Below, piece after piece: positions 34,844 to 43,503 of a stretch of DNA of 64,000 nt. The stretch's first letter is position 1; every line of letters begins with the position of its first letter. The notes below the pieces were generated by a model. That model saw only the letters and a list, made by a program, of their open reading frames with translations. It had not been told where the DNA came from and ran no database searches. The translations under genes and the position numbers were made by a program. Origin of the DNA: Tepidanaerobacteraceae bacterium (lineage in GTDB: Bacteria; Bacillota; Thermosediminibacteria; Thermosediminibacterales; Tepidanaerobacteraceae); contig JANLFP010000001.1 in NCBI GenBank assembly GCA_024655905.1, forward strand, positions 1-64,000, in the 5' to 3' direction.

Positions 34844-35413
34844 TTATAATTTCATACTCATGCTGGGAGCGGGCGCGTCCTCCGGCTCCTGTTCCATTGG
34901 CCTGGGATAATAGGAAACGTTGACCGTCCCGATATTCTTCATAAGCGCTTCGGCCTTGCCCGCCGCTTCCTCATAAGTGTCAAAAGTCATGGGCTTTCCG
35001 TCCGACTTGAGCCAGGCTTCCGCCGCGCCGCAGACGGAGGCCGCGCTTCTTTTCGCCCATATTCCGTATTTTTTCATATCCTTCACTCCCGTCATTTCAA
35101 TTTCGCCGATGTGTTTAATCGGGACGCCGAGCCTTTCGGCCTCCGCGATCTCACGCCGCATGCCCTCGGATATCCGGCCGCCGAAGACCCACAGTTCGGA
35201 GCATAAGGCAAGGAGCTGCAGCCCCATTTTGATCCCCAGCTCCCGTTCTTCCGGATTCGCTTCGCAGAGAAATCTCGGCATCAGCAAATGGGGAGCCAGA
35301 GGGATAACGCCGTGTTCCGCGGCGTAGCGGCAGTATTTTATTGCCATCCGGGTGTTGTATTCGATATCTCCGGCATAGGGCGAGGCAATATAGACCAGCT
35401 TCTTATCCGTCAT
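34844..35413 (-). CDS. DUF4406-like (nucleoside deoxyribosyltransferase fold) protein with Met-rich tail
   Basis: 189 residues. Residues 1-115 start KLVYIASPYAGDIEYNTRMA and include SELWVFGGRISEGMRREI, the pattern of the nucleoside 2-deoxyribosyltransferase-like/DUF4406 group, whose members may handle nucleotides. The second part (about 118-172, KYGIWAKRSAASVCGAAEAW) is a small domain I cannot name. An acidic Pro-rich linker leads to the C-terminal PSMSMKL, the shared tail. It starts at an ATG overlapping the VirB6-like stop (ATGA), so it is coupled to the secretion operon although it is not a channel part. Confidence 0.78.
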   Translation of the reverse strand: MTDKKLVYIASPYAGDIEYNTRMAIKYCRYAAEHGVIPLAPHLLMPRFLCEANPEERELGIKMGLQLLALCSELWVFGGRISEGMRREIAEAERLGVPIKHIGEIEMTGVKDMKKYGIWAKRSAASVCGAAEAWLKSDGKPMTFDTYEEAAGKAEALMKNIGTVNVSYYPRPMEQEPEDAPAPSMSMKL

Positions 35414-36267
35414 TTCGCCGCCACCGCCCTTACCACCGTCCTTGTCATGTTGAACGCTGTTTGGGCGGCGTACACGGTGCTCATCAGATTGCCCCTGGTG
35501 GAGGTGTCCAGCCCGAATTGCCCCGCGATCCTTGGCACCTCCGAGGCCGCCAGCATCAGGCCGAGGCCTAAAAGCATGCTGCTGTTGAACACCATGAGCC
35601 CCGCGATGAGAATGGTGGACTGCAAAAACGCGGTGAGGCACAAGCCCACCACCTGCTTGCACCAGCTTATGAAGCCGTCAATGTAGCCGCGGGGAACGCT
35701 GAACATGTACAGGCTCCCCACGGCGATCTGGATCAGCAGAATGCCGCCGCGTTTCAGATTGGCAAAGAACACCTTGATCACCGCGTAGCCCATGAGGATG
35801 ACGCAGAATAGCCCCATGATGGGGTTGAATCCGAAGCCGCCGACATTGGCGAGGGCGGCAAGCGTCATGGCGCTGATCCCGCCGTTGGCAAGACCGGTGA
35901 TGCCCGATGTAAAGCTGCCCTGCAGGGTTATCGCCAGCTTGTATAACTCCACCGGGACAACGGTAAACAGTCCGACCGCCATAAATCCCTTAAAGGCGTT
36001 AAGAGCTGCGTCTTTGACGCTGCCGCGTCCGGACTGGTATTCAATGGCGCACTCGAAGGCGGAGACCACCAGCCCCGTCACATAAAGCGCCCACGCGAGA
36101 TAAGAGAAGAACAGCACGACAGCCTGCACCCAGCTCATCTCAAACAACTCGGCGCTCATGTTGCCCATCATGGAGAAAAACTCACCGAGAAATCCAACAA
36201 TCTGCGCATATATCCAGTCCATGATCTGTCCCAGCACAAGGTCGGCGGCAAAATCCCATATAAACAT
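35410..36267 (-). CDS. VirB6/TrbL-like polytopic membrane protein
   Basis: About 285 residues with six or more membrane segments (AVVLFFSYLAWALYVTGLVVSAF, GFMAVGLFTVVPVEL, FNPIMGLFCVILMGYAVIKVFF, STILIAGLMVFNSSML). Length, topology and neighbours match the VirB6-like inner-membrane channel component of clostridial conjugative elements. The ATG at 36267 follows AAAGGAG at 11 nt; a GTG at 36279 overlaps the site. The C-terminal part is helical and ends MTRTVVRAVAAK. Confidence 0.88.
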   Translation of the reverse strand: MFIWDFAADLVLGQIMDWIYAQIVGFLGEFFSMMGNMSAELFEMSWVQAVVLFFSYLAWALYVTGLVVSAFECAIEYQSGRGSVKDAALNAFKGFMAVGLFTVVPVELYKLAITLQGSFTSGITGLANGGISAMTLAALANVGGFGFNPIMGLFCVILMGYAVIKVFFANLKRGGILLIQIAVGSLYMFSVPRGYIDGFISWCKQVVGLCLTAFLQSTILIAGLMVFNSSMLLGLGLMLAASEVPRIAGQFGLDTSTRGNLMSTVYAAQTAFNMTRTVVRAVAAK

Positions 36268-36289
36268 TGGGCGTGTCACTCCTTTCCCG

Positions 36290-36324
36290 AAAAGCGGAGA
36301 GCCTGCTTTTACACAGGCTCCCGC
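36290..36324 (-). terminator. Attenuating hairpin between the VirB2-like and VirB6-like genes
   Basis: Stem GCGGGAGCCTG/CAGGCTCTCCGC with an 8-nt loop and only four Ts after it on the minus strand. A partial terminator here would give more pilin-like subunit than channel protein. Confidence 0.55.
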
Positions 36325-36341
36325 GCATCATTTTACAGTTG

Positions 36342-36683
36342 TCACATGCCAAGGATGCTCCAGATGTATAAGGGGGCCGTTAACATAAACACAAGGGTTG
36401 CGAACAGGATCGCCGGCGCCGCCCATTCAAACTGCCCGTGTTTGCGGTAGTCGAAGTACGCCATCCCCAGTTTGGCGAAGAAAAACACGGCCAGGATCAG
36501 GTCGATGGCGGGGAACACCACCTTGTTGACCACGGTTTTGATCTGCGCGGACGCGTCTTTCCACGTCCCTTCAATCGCCCCTGCCACATCGCCGGTGGGA
36601 TCGGCATAGGCGGTCACGCAGAATATGCCTGTCAGGACAAGGATAAGGCAAAAGACAAGCAGAAGCTTCTTGGTTTTTTTCAT
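36342..36683 (-). CDS. VirB2-like (DUF3852-type) pilin-like membrane protein
   Basis: 113 residues: signal-like helix (LLLVFCLILVLTGIFCVTAYA), short periplasm-facing loop, and two further helices (VFPAIDLILAVFFFAKLGMAYF and PAILFATLVFMLTAPLYIW). Size and place immediately upstream of the VirB6-like gene match the VirB2-like component of clostridial systems. It begins a transcription unit, preceded by a terminator at 36720-36753. Confidence 0.82.
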   Translation of the reverse strand: MKKTKKLLLVFCLILVLTGIFCVTAYADPTGDVAGAIEGTWKDASAQIKTVVNKVVFPAIDLILAVFFFAKLGMAYFDYRKHGQFEWAAPAILFATLVFMLTAPLYIWSILGM

Positions 36684-36719
36684 GGTTTTTCCACATCTCC
36701 TTTCATGCTTTTATTGCTG

Positions 36720-36753
36720 AAAAAAAACCGCAAAGCTGCTTTTGCCCTGCGGT
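36720..36753 (-). terminator. Terminator after the large exported protein gene
   Basis: ACCGCA...TGCGGT stem followed by eight Ts on the minus strand, 24 bp after the stop of the gene at 36777-38468. Confidence 0.8.
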
Positions 36754-36776
36754 CTGTTCTTTTTCTGATGATATTT

Positions 36777-38468
36777 TTAAGGCTTGACCGGCGCGATATG
36801 CCAGTCGCTCCAGAGGTTCCCGCTGATGGTCACCGAGTCGGCGAGGTTCATGCTGAGCATCCCCTGGGGCGTCCAGCAGTCCATCAGGTAGGTGTAGGGG
36901 GTATAGCTTCCGTCCGGCATCCAGATGGGCGTGAAGTGGGTGCGCCGGTTATAGGTTGAATATCTGTTCCTGGCAAACTCAAACTGGGTGCCGAGGCCGC
37001 CACCGCTCCTCTCCAGCAGGCGCCAGTAGGACTGATACCGGAATTCGGGGAAATAGGTGACGGCGGTCTGCGCGGCCGTCACCGCCGAGGATTGGTTGGT
37101 GCTGACATTTGCAGTGACGGTCTGGTTGATCCCATACCCGCTTTTCATGGTTTTGCCCGAAGCAGTAGGATTTTTCGCATCCGGAACGACCCTCATGGAG
37201 GCCGAAAGGCTTGCGGTGTAAGTGTTCCAGTCGAACTCCCACCAGCCGTGATCACACCAGTACCCCGAATCCTCGCCGGTGGAGTGCCACACCCAATACG
37301 CGTGCCACCAGGGACGCCAGACGCCCCATGTGGCGGAGGTTTTCTGCGGGTTGTTCGGAACGGCCGGTTGGGTATAGGAGTCGTTGCGGTCGTCGGCGAC
37401 GGGGTTTGGCGGCTCATGTCCCGACAGGTCCACAATATTGGCGGTGATGGTACCCTGGCTCGCCCTGCCCCTGCCTGTGACGGACACATGGATGGTCATG
37501 GTCTGCGGTGTGGAGGGTGTCGTCCAGCGCACCCACACAAGCTGGCTGTCGCTTTCGGGATAATATATGTTATTCACCGTGTAGGTTTGGCCGCCGATGG
37601 TAAAGCGCGCCGTCACGGGATGGTCGGGATCGGCCTGGCCTCCGCTGACCGTAACCGAGGTGACGACCTGTGTGTTGACACGGTAGGTGTAATCATAACC
37701 GCTCACCTGGGGAGGCTCCGCCTCGCTGAACCGTATGATGCCAAGGCCGAGGGAAGAAATGATATCCGCGTTGGAGGCGGCGGCCGTCCGGGAGCCGGAC
37801 CACGCCGGATAGCCGAGGTCGGGCGTTTCGAGGAACATCGCCAGCGGCAGGTTCTTGTGCGAAAGAGACACCATCTTGCTGCGCAGCCCGCCGTCAAGCT
37901 GCTGGTCGTAGAGGGCCGCCTCGGTTGCGGTCACGGCGATCCTTACACCCTGGAAAGTCATGTAGGCGACGGGTTCCAGCAGGATTTTATAGTCGCCGTT
38001 GATAAGGGTGTCAAAGTTAAAGCCTGTCAAGTTTGCAATACTTCGTAGAACCTGTTCATCGGTAAAATAGCTTTTGATGGCTTCAATATTGGCATTGCCG
38101 CTGCCGGAACTAATAATTCGCGGAATTGTTTGCGCCGGATTGACATAGGTGTACTGCTGCATGCTGGGTGTCAGGGAAAAACCGTTTGTGTAGGATATTT
38201 TGCTTACCTTTCCGAAGTGCGCCTGTACGTTGTCGGGATGCTTGTTGGTAATATCAATAGGCGTAGTTACTACTGCATGGTCACTGGCTCTAACTACTGT
38301 AACCCGCACCCCTTCGTCACCTGTGTTCCAGAAGTTTTCGCTGGTGCCGCTGCCCATACCTCCACCGCCATTGTCAATGTTTCCTTCGCCCTCGGCATAG
38401 GCGGTTAGGGGAAGCCTGGCGGTCAGCAGCAGGACCAGCACAATAAAAATGCTGAGTGTACGTTTCAT
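36777..38468 (-). CDS. Large exported protein of the element, unknown function
   Basis: 563 residues with a signal peptide (MKRTLSIFIVLVLLLTARLPLTAYAEG) behind AAGGAGG at 5 nt; a longer upstream frame lacks such support. A Gly-rich start (NIDNGGGGMGSG) is followed by mainly beta-type sequence, a Trp-rich centre (TWGVWRPWWHAYWVWHS, WCDHGWWEFDW) and a C-terminal part with SYWRLLERSGG. It has no membrane anchor at the C-terminus. Proteins like this occur in clostridial conjugative elements between the pilus-like and channel genes. A surface or mating-contact role is plausible but unproven. Terminators flank it, so it is its own transcription unit or read through at reduced level. Confidence 0.75.
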   Translation of the reverse strand: MKRTLSIFIVLVLLLTARLPLTAYAEGEGNIDNGGGGMGSGTSENFWNTGDEGVRVTVVRASDHAVVTTPIDITNKHPDNVQAHFGKVSKISYTNGFSLTPSMQQYTYVNPAQTIPRIISSGSGNANIEAIKSYFTDEQVLRSIANLTGFNFDTLINGDYKILLEPVAYMTFQGVRIAVTATEAALYDQQLDGGLRSKMVSLSHKNLPLAMFLETPDLGYPAWSGSRTAAASNADIISSLGLGIIRFSEAEPPQVSGYDYTYRVNTQVVTSVTVSGGQADPDHPVTARFTIGGQTYTVNNIYYPESDSQLVWVRWTTPSTPQTMTIHVSVTGRGRASQGTITANIVDLSGHEPPNPVADDRNDSYTQPAVPNNPQKTSATWGVWRPWWHAYWVWHSTGEDSGYWCDHGWWEFDWNTYTASLSASMRVVPDAKNPTASGKTMKSGYGINQTVTANVSTNQSSAVTAAQTAVTYFPEFRYQSYWRLLERSGGGLGTQFEFARNRYSTYNRRTHFTPIWMPDGSYTPYTYLMDCWTPQGMLSMNLADSVTISGNLWSDWHIAPVKP

Positions 38469-38487
38469 AGAGACCTCCTTAAACATC

Positions 38488-38512
38488 GAAAAACGCGGCA
38501 TTTCTGCCGCGT
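38488..38512 (-). terminator. Terminator after the DUF6550-like gene
   Basis: Perfect stem AACGCGGCA/TGCCGCGTT with a 3-nt loop and five Ts on the minus strand. It ends just before the ribosome-binding site of the next gene. Confidence 0.8.
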
Positions 38513-38543
38513 TCCCTGGAATGTTTTATTCTATTGTCGGGGG

Positions 38544-39098
38544 CTAATCCATCGTTCCAATTTTATTTCCGTTCTCGTACATATCATCTGCCTTTGTGCC
38601 CGAACCGCCTGTTTCAGTTACCCAGCCGAAGCCGGGGAGATAAACCTTGCCGTCTTTTCTCTCGCCGCCCTTTGGTTCACCGGTCTGCGGAGCATCCGGT
38701 TTCTGCACATTGTTGTGGTCCGTGGCTTGCACATTATCAACCTTTTCCCCGCTCGGTTTTCGGGTCGGGTCGGCCTTCTGGCTTTCCGTCGGCTCCGGCG
38801 GTTTGGTCACTTCCGGCTGCAGGTTTTGCACCGGCTGGTCGGTCTGGGGCGCCGTGTTATCGGCTGGCGCCGCAATCGGCTCGCTGGCCGGGACGACCAC
38901 TTCTTTTTCTCCCGCCTTGCCGCCTATATCCGCGCTTGGGTTGACCTCGACCGTGGCAATGGACGCCGGAGCGTTGCCGCCGTCCGGCGGCGTTTCCGTT
39001 TTAAATTGAGAGGATATCGCTATAACCAGCGCCACGCATACAATGCCAAGCCCGGCGATGGTCAGACGTTTCTTTGTCTTGTCCTGTATATTCCTCAT
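38544..39098 (-). CDS. Membrane-anchored Pro/Thr-rich protein (DUF6550-like)
   Basis: 184 residues. One membrane helix near the N-terminus (LTIAGLGIVCVALVIAISS) holds a long Pro/Glu/Thr/Gln-rich extracellular stalk. The C-terminus is a small conserved part (KVYLPGFGWVTETGGSGTKA, ENGNKIGTMD). The ATG at 39098 follows AAGGAGG. I recall this family from the same position beside Tad-like genes in clostridial elements; it may span the wall around the pilus. Confidence 0.75.
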   Translation of the reverse strand: MRNIQDKTKKRLTIAGLGIVCVALVIAISSQFKTETPPDGGNAPASIATVEVNPSADIGGKAGEKEVVVPASEPIAAPADNTAPQTDQPVQNLQPEVTKPPEPTESQKADPTRKPSGEKVDNVQATDHNNVQKPDAPQTGEPKGGERKDGKVYLPGFGWVTETGGSGTKADDMYENGNKIGTMD

Positions 39099-39190
39099 AA
39101 GAATTGCCTCCTTGTCGGTTTTTCGATAGCTCTTTATAGTCCACACCCTACCACAGAAGTTTCGGGAAGTCTATCGTATTTGCGAAAAAG

Positions 39191-39742
39191 TCAAAATACA
39201 GACATATATTTTGCCCGCACCCGGAGATTGATCCCCATGGGCGGCAGTATCTTGCCTCCGAAGGATACCGGAACCTCCAGCCGGATCGCCGCGTCGACCA
39301 GGAAGCCCTGCACGCCGGCGGGATCGGAGGGAGCCAGCGGCGCGTTCCGGATGTCCACCGACAGGCCGGAGAGCTTGTATTCCACACTCTCGCCCGCATA
39401 CTTCACATGGTACCCGCCGCTTTTTTGCAGGCCCAGAGTTTTGTCAAGATACGCGTAAATATCGCCGTAGTCGACGCTGTCCTCCCAGGAGGCGCCCACT
39501 AGCTGGTAGCCCCCGGCGTAGCCCTCCCGCACGCCGTGATAGATGTCGTCATAGTTGTCGTTCACTGTCGAAACAACGGCGGACTGCACCGCGTCCCGAA
39601 CACCCTGCGCGATCATTATCAGCCGCATGTATTCGGATACGCCGCACAAAATCATCGCCAGAACCAGGGCCACGGCGACAATCAGGGGGAATGACGATCC
39701 CTTTTTATTCCTTATTATACCATATATTTCCCTTATTTTCAC
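39191..39742 (-). CDS. TadE/TadG-like pseudopilin
   Basis: 183 residues: a short basic start (KIREIYGIIRNKKG) and one N-terminal hydrophobic helix SSFPLIVAVALVLAMILCGV, as in TadE-like minor pilins (cleavage-like Gly-Ser before the helix), then an extracellular alpha/beta domain. It starts at GTG overlapping the DUF4320-like stop. It is part of the compact Tad operon and probably sits in the pilus or its base. Confidence 0.75.
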   Translation of the reverse strand: MKIREIYGIIRNKKGSSFPLIVAVALVLAMILCGVSEYMRLIMIAQGVRDAVQSAVVSTVNDNYDDIYHGVREGYAGGYQLVGASWEDSVDYGDIYAYLDKTLGLQKSGGYHVKYAGESVEYKLSGLSVDIRNAPLAPSDPAGVQGFLVDAAIRLEVPVSFGGKILPPMGINLRVRAKYMSVF

Positions 39743-40134
39743 TTCCAGTACACCTCGCTTTTCCCCGTGGCTTTTGCCGTCAGCGTAATGGGAAAGGAGC
39801 CGAAACCGCCAAAGAGGCCGATATCTCTCCGCAGGGTAACGGTCACCGTGAATTCCTGGTTGAGCTGGATTTTGCCTGTCTTTGACCAGGTGACGACGGG
39901 ATCAAGTCCTGTTTTTTCCCGCAGCACCTGCTCCCGCAGGCTGGTTTCACTGCCCACCCGGCCCGCGATCTCCGCCTCCCGGCACAGCTCCGCGGCAAAG
40001 GTGTCCAGCTGGCTTTTGGCAATGTAGACAGGAAGCACCTTGACGGCCAGGGCGACGACCAGCATGGTGCAGAGCACCAGCACAGCCACATCGATGTATC
40101 CTTCCCCGCGGCTATCGCGCAGCTTTGTTAACAC
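39739..40134 (-). CDS. DUF4320-like TadE-type pseudopilin
   Basis: 131 residues: a short N-terminus with Glu-Gly (SRGEGYIDVAVLVLCTMLVVALAVKVLPV) before a single hydrophobic helix, the layout of type IV prepilins, and a small globular part (about 45-131). The family is known from clostridial conjugative elements. It starts at GTG, which overlaps the last codons of a 26-residue micro-ORF. Confidence 0.78.
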   Translation of the reverse strand: MLTKLRDSRGEGYIDVAVLVLCTMLVVALAVKVLPVYIAKSQLDTFAAELCREAEIAGRVGSETSLREQVLREKTGLDPVVTWSKTGKIQLNQEFTVTVTLRRDIGLFGGFGSFPITLTAKATGKSEVYWK

Positions 40135-40208
40135 ATCCGCACCCCCTGCTCCTGTCCGGGTACGAGTTTTTCCCGAAACAGCTCCTTTATTTTCTCAATC
40201 CTTTCCAT
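40128..40208 (-). CDS. 26-residue micro-ORF in the Tad operon
   Basis: MERIEKIKELFREKLVPGQE, then QGVRMC. It follows AAGGAG at 6 nt and its stop overlaps the start of the DUF4320-like gene, so it may serve as a translational leader. The ending GVRM loosely resembles the GMRM tails elsewhere in the element. Existence as a stable peptide is unproven. Confidence 0.4.
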   Translation of the reverse strand: MERIEKIKELFREKLVPGQEQGVRMC

Positions 40209-40246
40209 TGCGTTCTCCTTTCCTGGTATAGATTTAAAGCCCACCT

Positions 40247-41119
40247 TCAGAACATGGCGTTCAGAGACTTTACGATCTCATAGGCGATGACGGCCAGATA
40301 GGTGAACAGAAAGCACATCAGCATGATGAAAGAGAACACCCGGATTTTGGACGGTATCTTCTGCGCCTGGCCCTTGAGCCGCTGCAGCTCCATGGCCTTG
40401 AAGTCATGGGCCAGCATTTGGAAATAGACGGCGCTGTCGTCCCCCCGCAGGACGCCGATCAGTCCCCTGACTACGTCCGAGAGCATGGGGGAATTGAGCC
40501 TTGCCTCGAACCGGGTGAGGGCCGCCTCGTAGGAGGAGGAGCGCATGTCCGCCGTCACAATGTCCAGCTCGCGGGCGAAGGCCTCCCCTGCGTTTTTCTT
40601 GTAGTTCTCCATCATCGCCAGCACGTCGCGGCTGCTTTTCAGCGTCTGTTCGACGGTGGCCACAAACCTCGGCAGTTCCCTTTCGATCCGCTCCCGCTTT
40701 TCCCGCAGCTGCTCGTCCGCTTTTCGGGTTTCCTTGAAGTAGACCAGCACCGCCAGGAACACCAGCGCCGGCGAGAGCGGCGGAAGCAGGAGCAGGCAGG
40801 GAACGGCGCTAAGAAGGATCATCCCCGCCTTGACCATGGCGTATGCGGCGTAGACCTCCGGCGTTACGCCGATGCCCGCCGCCTTGAGAATGTTATTCAT
40901 GCGGTTCTTTTTGTACTCATCCATGGGGATGTGTTTCGAGAGCCTGACCGCAAGGGACATGAGCCACGTTTCCATGGTTTTGGCGGCCTTTTTGTCCCGC
41001 CTGCCGGCGCTGAGCATGGCCCTGGCCGCGCCGAGGGTGGGCAGCTTCAGCGCGTCGGCCAGGATCAAAAACAGCCCCGCCGCGAGCAGGGCTGCGAATA
41101 AAAACAGTAATGTCGGCAT
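40247..41119 (-). CDS. tadC: TadC-like type II/IV pilus inner-membrane platform protein
   Basis: 290 residues of the GspF/TadC type: an N-terminal helix, two central hydrophobic segments (GMILLSAVPCLLLLPPLSPALVFLAVLVYF), the conserved cytoplasmic domain (ELPRFVATVEQTLKSSRDVLAMMENY) and C-terminal helices (FIMLMCFLFTYLAVIAYEIV). It pairs with the preceding TadB-like gene (6-bp gap). Together they form the membrane base from which pilins are assembled, driven by the CpaF ATPase. Confidence 0.85.
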   Translation of the reverse strand: MPTLLFLFAALLAAGLFLILADALKLPTLGAARAMLSAGRRDKKAAKTMETWLMSLAVRLSKHIPMDEYKKNRMNNILKAAGIGVTPEVYAAYAMVKAGMILLSAVPCLLLLPPLSPALVFLAVLVYFKETRKADEQLREKRERIERELPRFVATVEQTLKSSRDVLAMMENYKKNAGEAFARELDIVTADMRSSSYEAALTRFEARLNSPMLSDVVRGLIGVLRGDDSAVYFQMLAHDFKAMELQRLKGQAQKIPSKIRVFSFIMLMCFLFTYLAVIAYEIVKSLNAMF

Positions 41120-41125
41120 ATTTCG

Positions 41126-42055
41126 CTACCTCCTGTACTCAATGGGCTTGGTCAGCCGGATGACGAAGGCCGCGCTGATGAAAACGGCCGCCGCACAGAC
41201 CGCCAGGACGAGCTGCCCCACGACGGTGTGCATCAGCGTGTCATACCAGCCTTTATTGAGGAAATACATCACGGGGACGTTGCCCATCACCAGGATCACC
41301 ATGATGATGAATTCCTTGCGTGGTTCAAACACCAGGTATTCCAGCTCGGCGTTGACGATCCGCATGTCCGACAGCTTGCCGACGATGGGCGTCAGGGTGG
41401 TCTTGAGGCTCCGGTCGTACTGGCAGGCGGCGATGGCGTCGCACCATTCGTGGAACACCTCGTTTTCGATCCGGGGCTTCATTGCTTTGAGCGCCGCGTT
41501 CACATCGGGGTTGATGAGCTTGATTTGAGTGAGGAATTGGGCGAACACGCCGCGCACCGGCGGGTTCAGGTAGTGAATGTTTTCCTCCACCGCCGTCAGG
41601 ATGTCCTCATTGCGCAGATAGGCCGTGGTGATGATGCTCAAAGCCGTTTCCAGCTCCGCCGCGATGTTTTTCCTGTAGTGGGCCGCCGTCAGCCTGACAT
41701 ACCAGAAGGGTAAAAACATCAGGCCCAGCGCCAGGACGGGGATGAGGAACACGTTTTGCAGAAGGATGGCGATACTTGCGCCGGCGGCGAACAACAAAAG
41801 CGAAGACGCGCAGATCAGCGGGAAGCGGCCGCTTCGTCCGGTGAGGGCGAGGATATCCTGGGCCTCCAGGATTTCCCGGCGCAGGAAGGACGGTTTTTTA
41901 CGCTTAACGGCCTCATTGATCTCATCCCGGATACCCCTGGAGCGCCTGGTTAGAAAGGCGAACAGGCCGCCGGTGAATTCGGCGGGCGACAGCCCAAGCA
42001 GAATAAAGGCGCCAGCAATCAGGCCGACGCAGGCCATGAGTTGAAGCGTGATCAT
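41126..42055 (-). CDS. tadB: TadB-like pilus platform protein
   Basis: 309 residues with membrane segments at the start (LMACVGLIAGAFILLGL), centre (PLICASSLLLFAAGASIAILL) and end (LVLAVCAAAVFISAAFVIRL), and the cytoplasmic GspF-type domain (AAELETALSIITTAYLRNEDI). It starts at ATG overlapping the CpaF stop (ATGA), so the two are coupled. Confidence 0.83.
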   Translation of the reverse strand: MITLQLMACVGLIAGAFILLGLSPAEFTGGLFAFLTRRSRGIRDEINEAVKRKKPSFLRREILEAQDILALTGRSGRFPLICASSLLLFAAGASIAILLQNVFLIPVLALGLMFLPFWYVRLTAAHYRKNIAAELETALSIITTAYLRNEDILTAVEENIHYLNPPVRGVFAQFLTQIKLINPDVNAALKAMKPRIENEVFHEWCDAIAACQYDRSLKTTLTPIVGKLSDMRIVNAELEYLVFEPRKEFIIMVILVMGNVPVMYFLNKGWYDTLMHTVVGQLVLAVCAAAVFISAAFVIRLTKPIEYRR

Positions 42056-43503
42056 CCGGCCAGACCTCCTTTCGTGATTTGCGCCAGCACCTCCTGGGGC
42101 ATGCCGTTTTCCAGGAAGCGCTTTTGCAGGCTTGTGGAAATGCCCATAACCTGCCGGTGCTGTCCCTTAATGATGAATTTGCCGTCCTCCACGCGGTTTT
42201 CCGCAATCTGGAACTGGAACAGGGTACGGAAGTTCCGCTGTCCGTCGGGCAGGATTTCGCATTCCATGATCTCCATCATCCGGCGCTTTTTATCCTCAAG
42301 CTGCTTGGTAAACACCACGATGGGAAACGCCTCGGTGACAAGGGACATGAGGGTGTCGTCCGCCATGTCGTATTTGCGCTTGCAGAGGGTGACCATCCTG
42401 CGCCAGGTGGCTTCGCAGCTGTTGGAGTGGATGGTGGTCAGCACGGTGTGGCCGGTTCTGGCCGCCTCCTGGGCGGCGTAGGCTTCCGACGAGCGCATCT
42501 CGCCCACGCAGATGACTTCGGGATTAAAGCGCAGCGCCATGTCCAGCAGCATGTCCTGGTCGATGTTCTGCTTCTCGTTTTCGCTGCTGCGGGTCAGGGT
42601 ATGGATGACGCTGTTTACTATCTTGCCGTCTCTTTTCCGTACCAGCGCCAGCTCGCGGGAGCCGTTTTCTATGGTAAAGATGCGCTTGCTGTCCGGTATG
42701 GTGGTCAAAAGCCAGCCTGCCACGGTGGTCTTTCCAGAGGAAGTAGCGCCGGCCACGCACACCGAAATGCCATAGCGCAGGCACTCTGCGAGGAAGTCCA
42801 GCATCTCGGCCGTCGCTGTGCCGCCGTTGATAAAATCCTCTTTTTTGAGACTTTGCGGATTGACAATCCGGATGGAAGCGCAAACACCCACGTCCTCGTC
42901 CACCAGGGGCGTTTTCAGCACGGCGATGCGAATGTTCTTGGAAAGATGCCCCAAGATGGCGGGGCTAGCGTTGTCCAGCACCATGCCCGACACGTGGAGC
43001 ATTCTCCGGATCACGTTGACGGCGTGTTCGGGGGACTCAAAGTGTTCGTCCAATTTGACCGTGGAGCCGTTGCCGTACTGGACCTCGATGTCGTTCCAGG
43101 CGTTGATGTCGATTTCCTCGATGCCCGTGCCGAAGATGTATTTGGTGAGGAAGGAAAACTCGGCCATCTCGGTATAGAGGGCGTCCACAAGCTGCTCCTC
43201 GGTCATGCCGCTTACGGCGATGCGCCCATCCTGGATGTATTTGGCGATGTACCGCTTGACATTGGTTTTGACTTCGTCCCCGCCGCCGTCAATAATGAGG
43301 GTGGAATACTTCGAAGAGATGTACTCCTGCACCTCGCGCAAAACACTTCCAAAATCCCTGGAGCTGTCGTCGGGCGCAAAGAACAAATTGCGGCTGCCGG
43401 CCAAGTTCACGGGCCGGACAATTTGCGGCGCTTCCGCCAGGGGAGCGCCCGGATTCTTTATTTGCGGGTTTTCACGGCCTTTTTGCCGGTGCTTTTTGCT
43501 CAT
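42052..43503 (-). CDS. cpaF: CpaF/TadA-family pilus assembly ATPase
   Basis: 483 residues. The N-terminal domain has VDALYTEMAEFSFLTKYIFGTGIEEIDIN, in segments. The motor domain has Walker A GATSSGKTTVAGW, Asp box and Walker B VICVGEMRSSEAYAA, and His box TGHTVLTTIHSNS. It is a cytoplasmic ATPase of the secretion-ATPase superfamily that drives pilus polymerisation or secretion. It overlaps both neighbours (CpaE-like before it, TadB-like after it) by 4 bp. Confidence 0.92.
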   Translation of the reverse strand: MSKKHRQKGRENPQIKNPGAPLAEAPQIVRPVNLAGSRNLFFAPDDSSRDFGSVLREVQEYISSKYSTLIIDGGGDEVKTNVKRYIAKYIQDGRIAVSGMTEEQLVDALYTEMAEFSFLTKYIFGTGIEEIDINAWNDIEVQYGNGSTVKLDEHFESPEHAVNVIRRMLHVSGMVLDNASPAILGHLSKNIRIAVLKTPLVDEDVGVCASIRIVNPQSLKKEDFINGGTATAEMLDFLAECLRYGISVCVAGATSSGKTTVAGWLLTTIPDSKRIFTIENGSRELALVRKRDGKIVNSVIHTLTRSSENEKQNIDQDMLLDMALRFNPEVICVGEMRSSEAYAAQEAARTGHTVLTTIHSNSCEATWRRMVTLCKRKYDMADDTLMSLVTEAFPIVVFTKQLEDKKRRMMEIMECEILPDGQRNFRTLFQFQIAENRVEDGKFIIKGQHRQVMGISTSLQKRFLENGMPQEVLAQITKGGLAG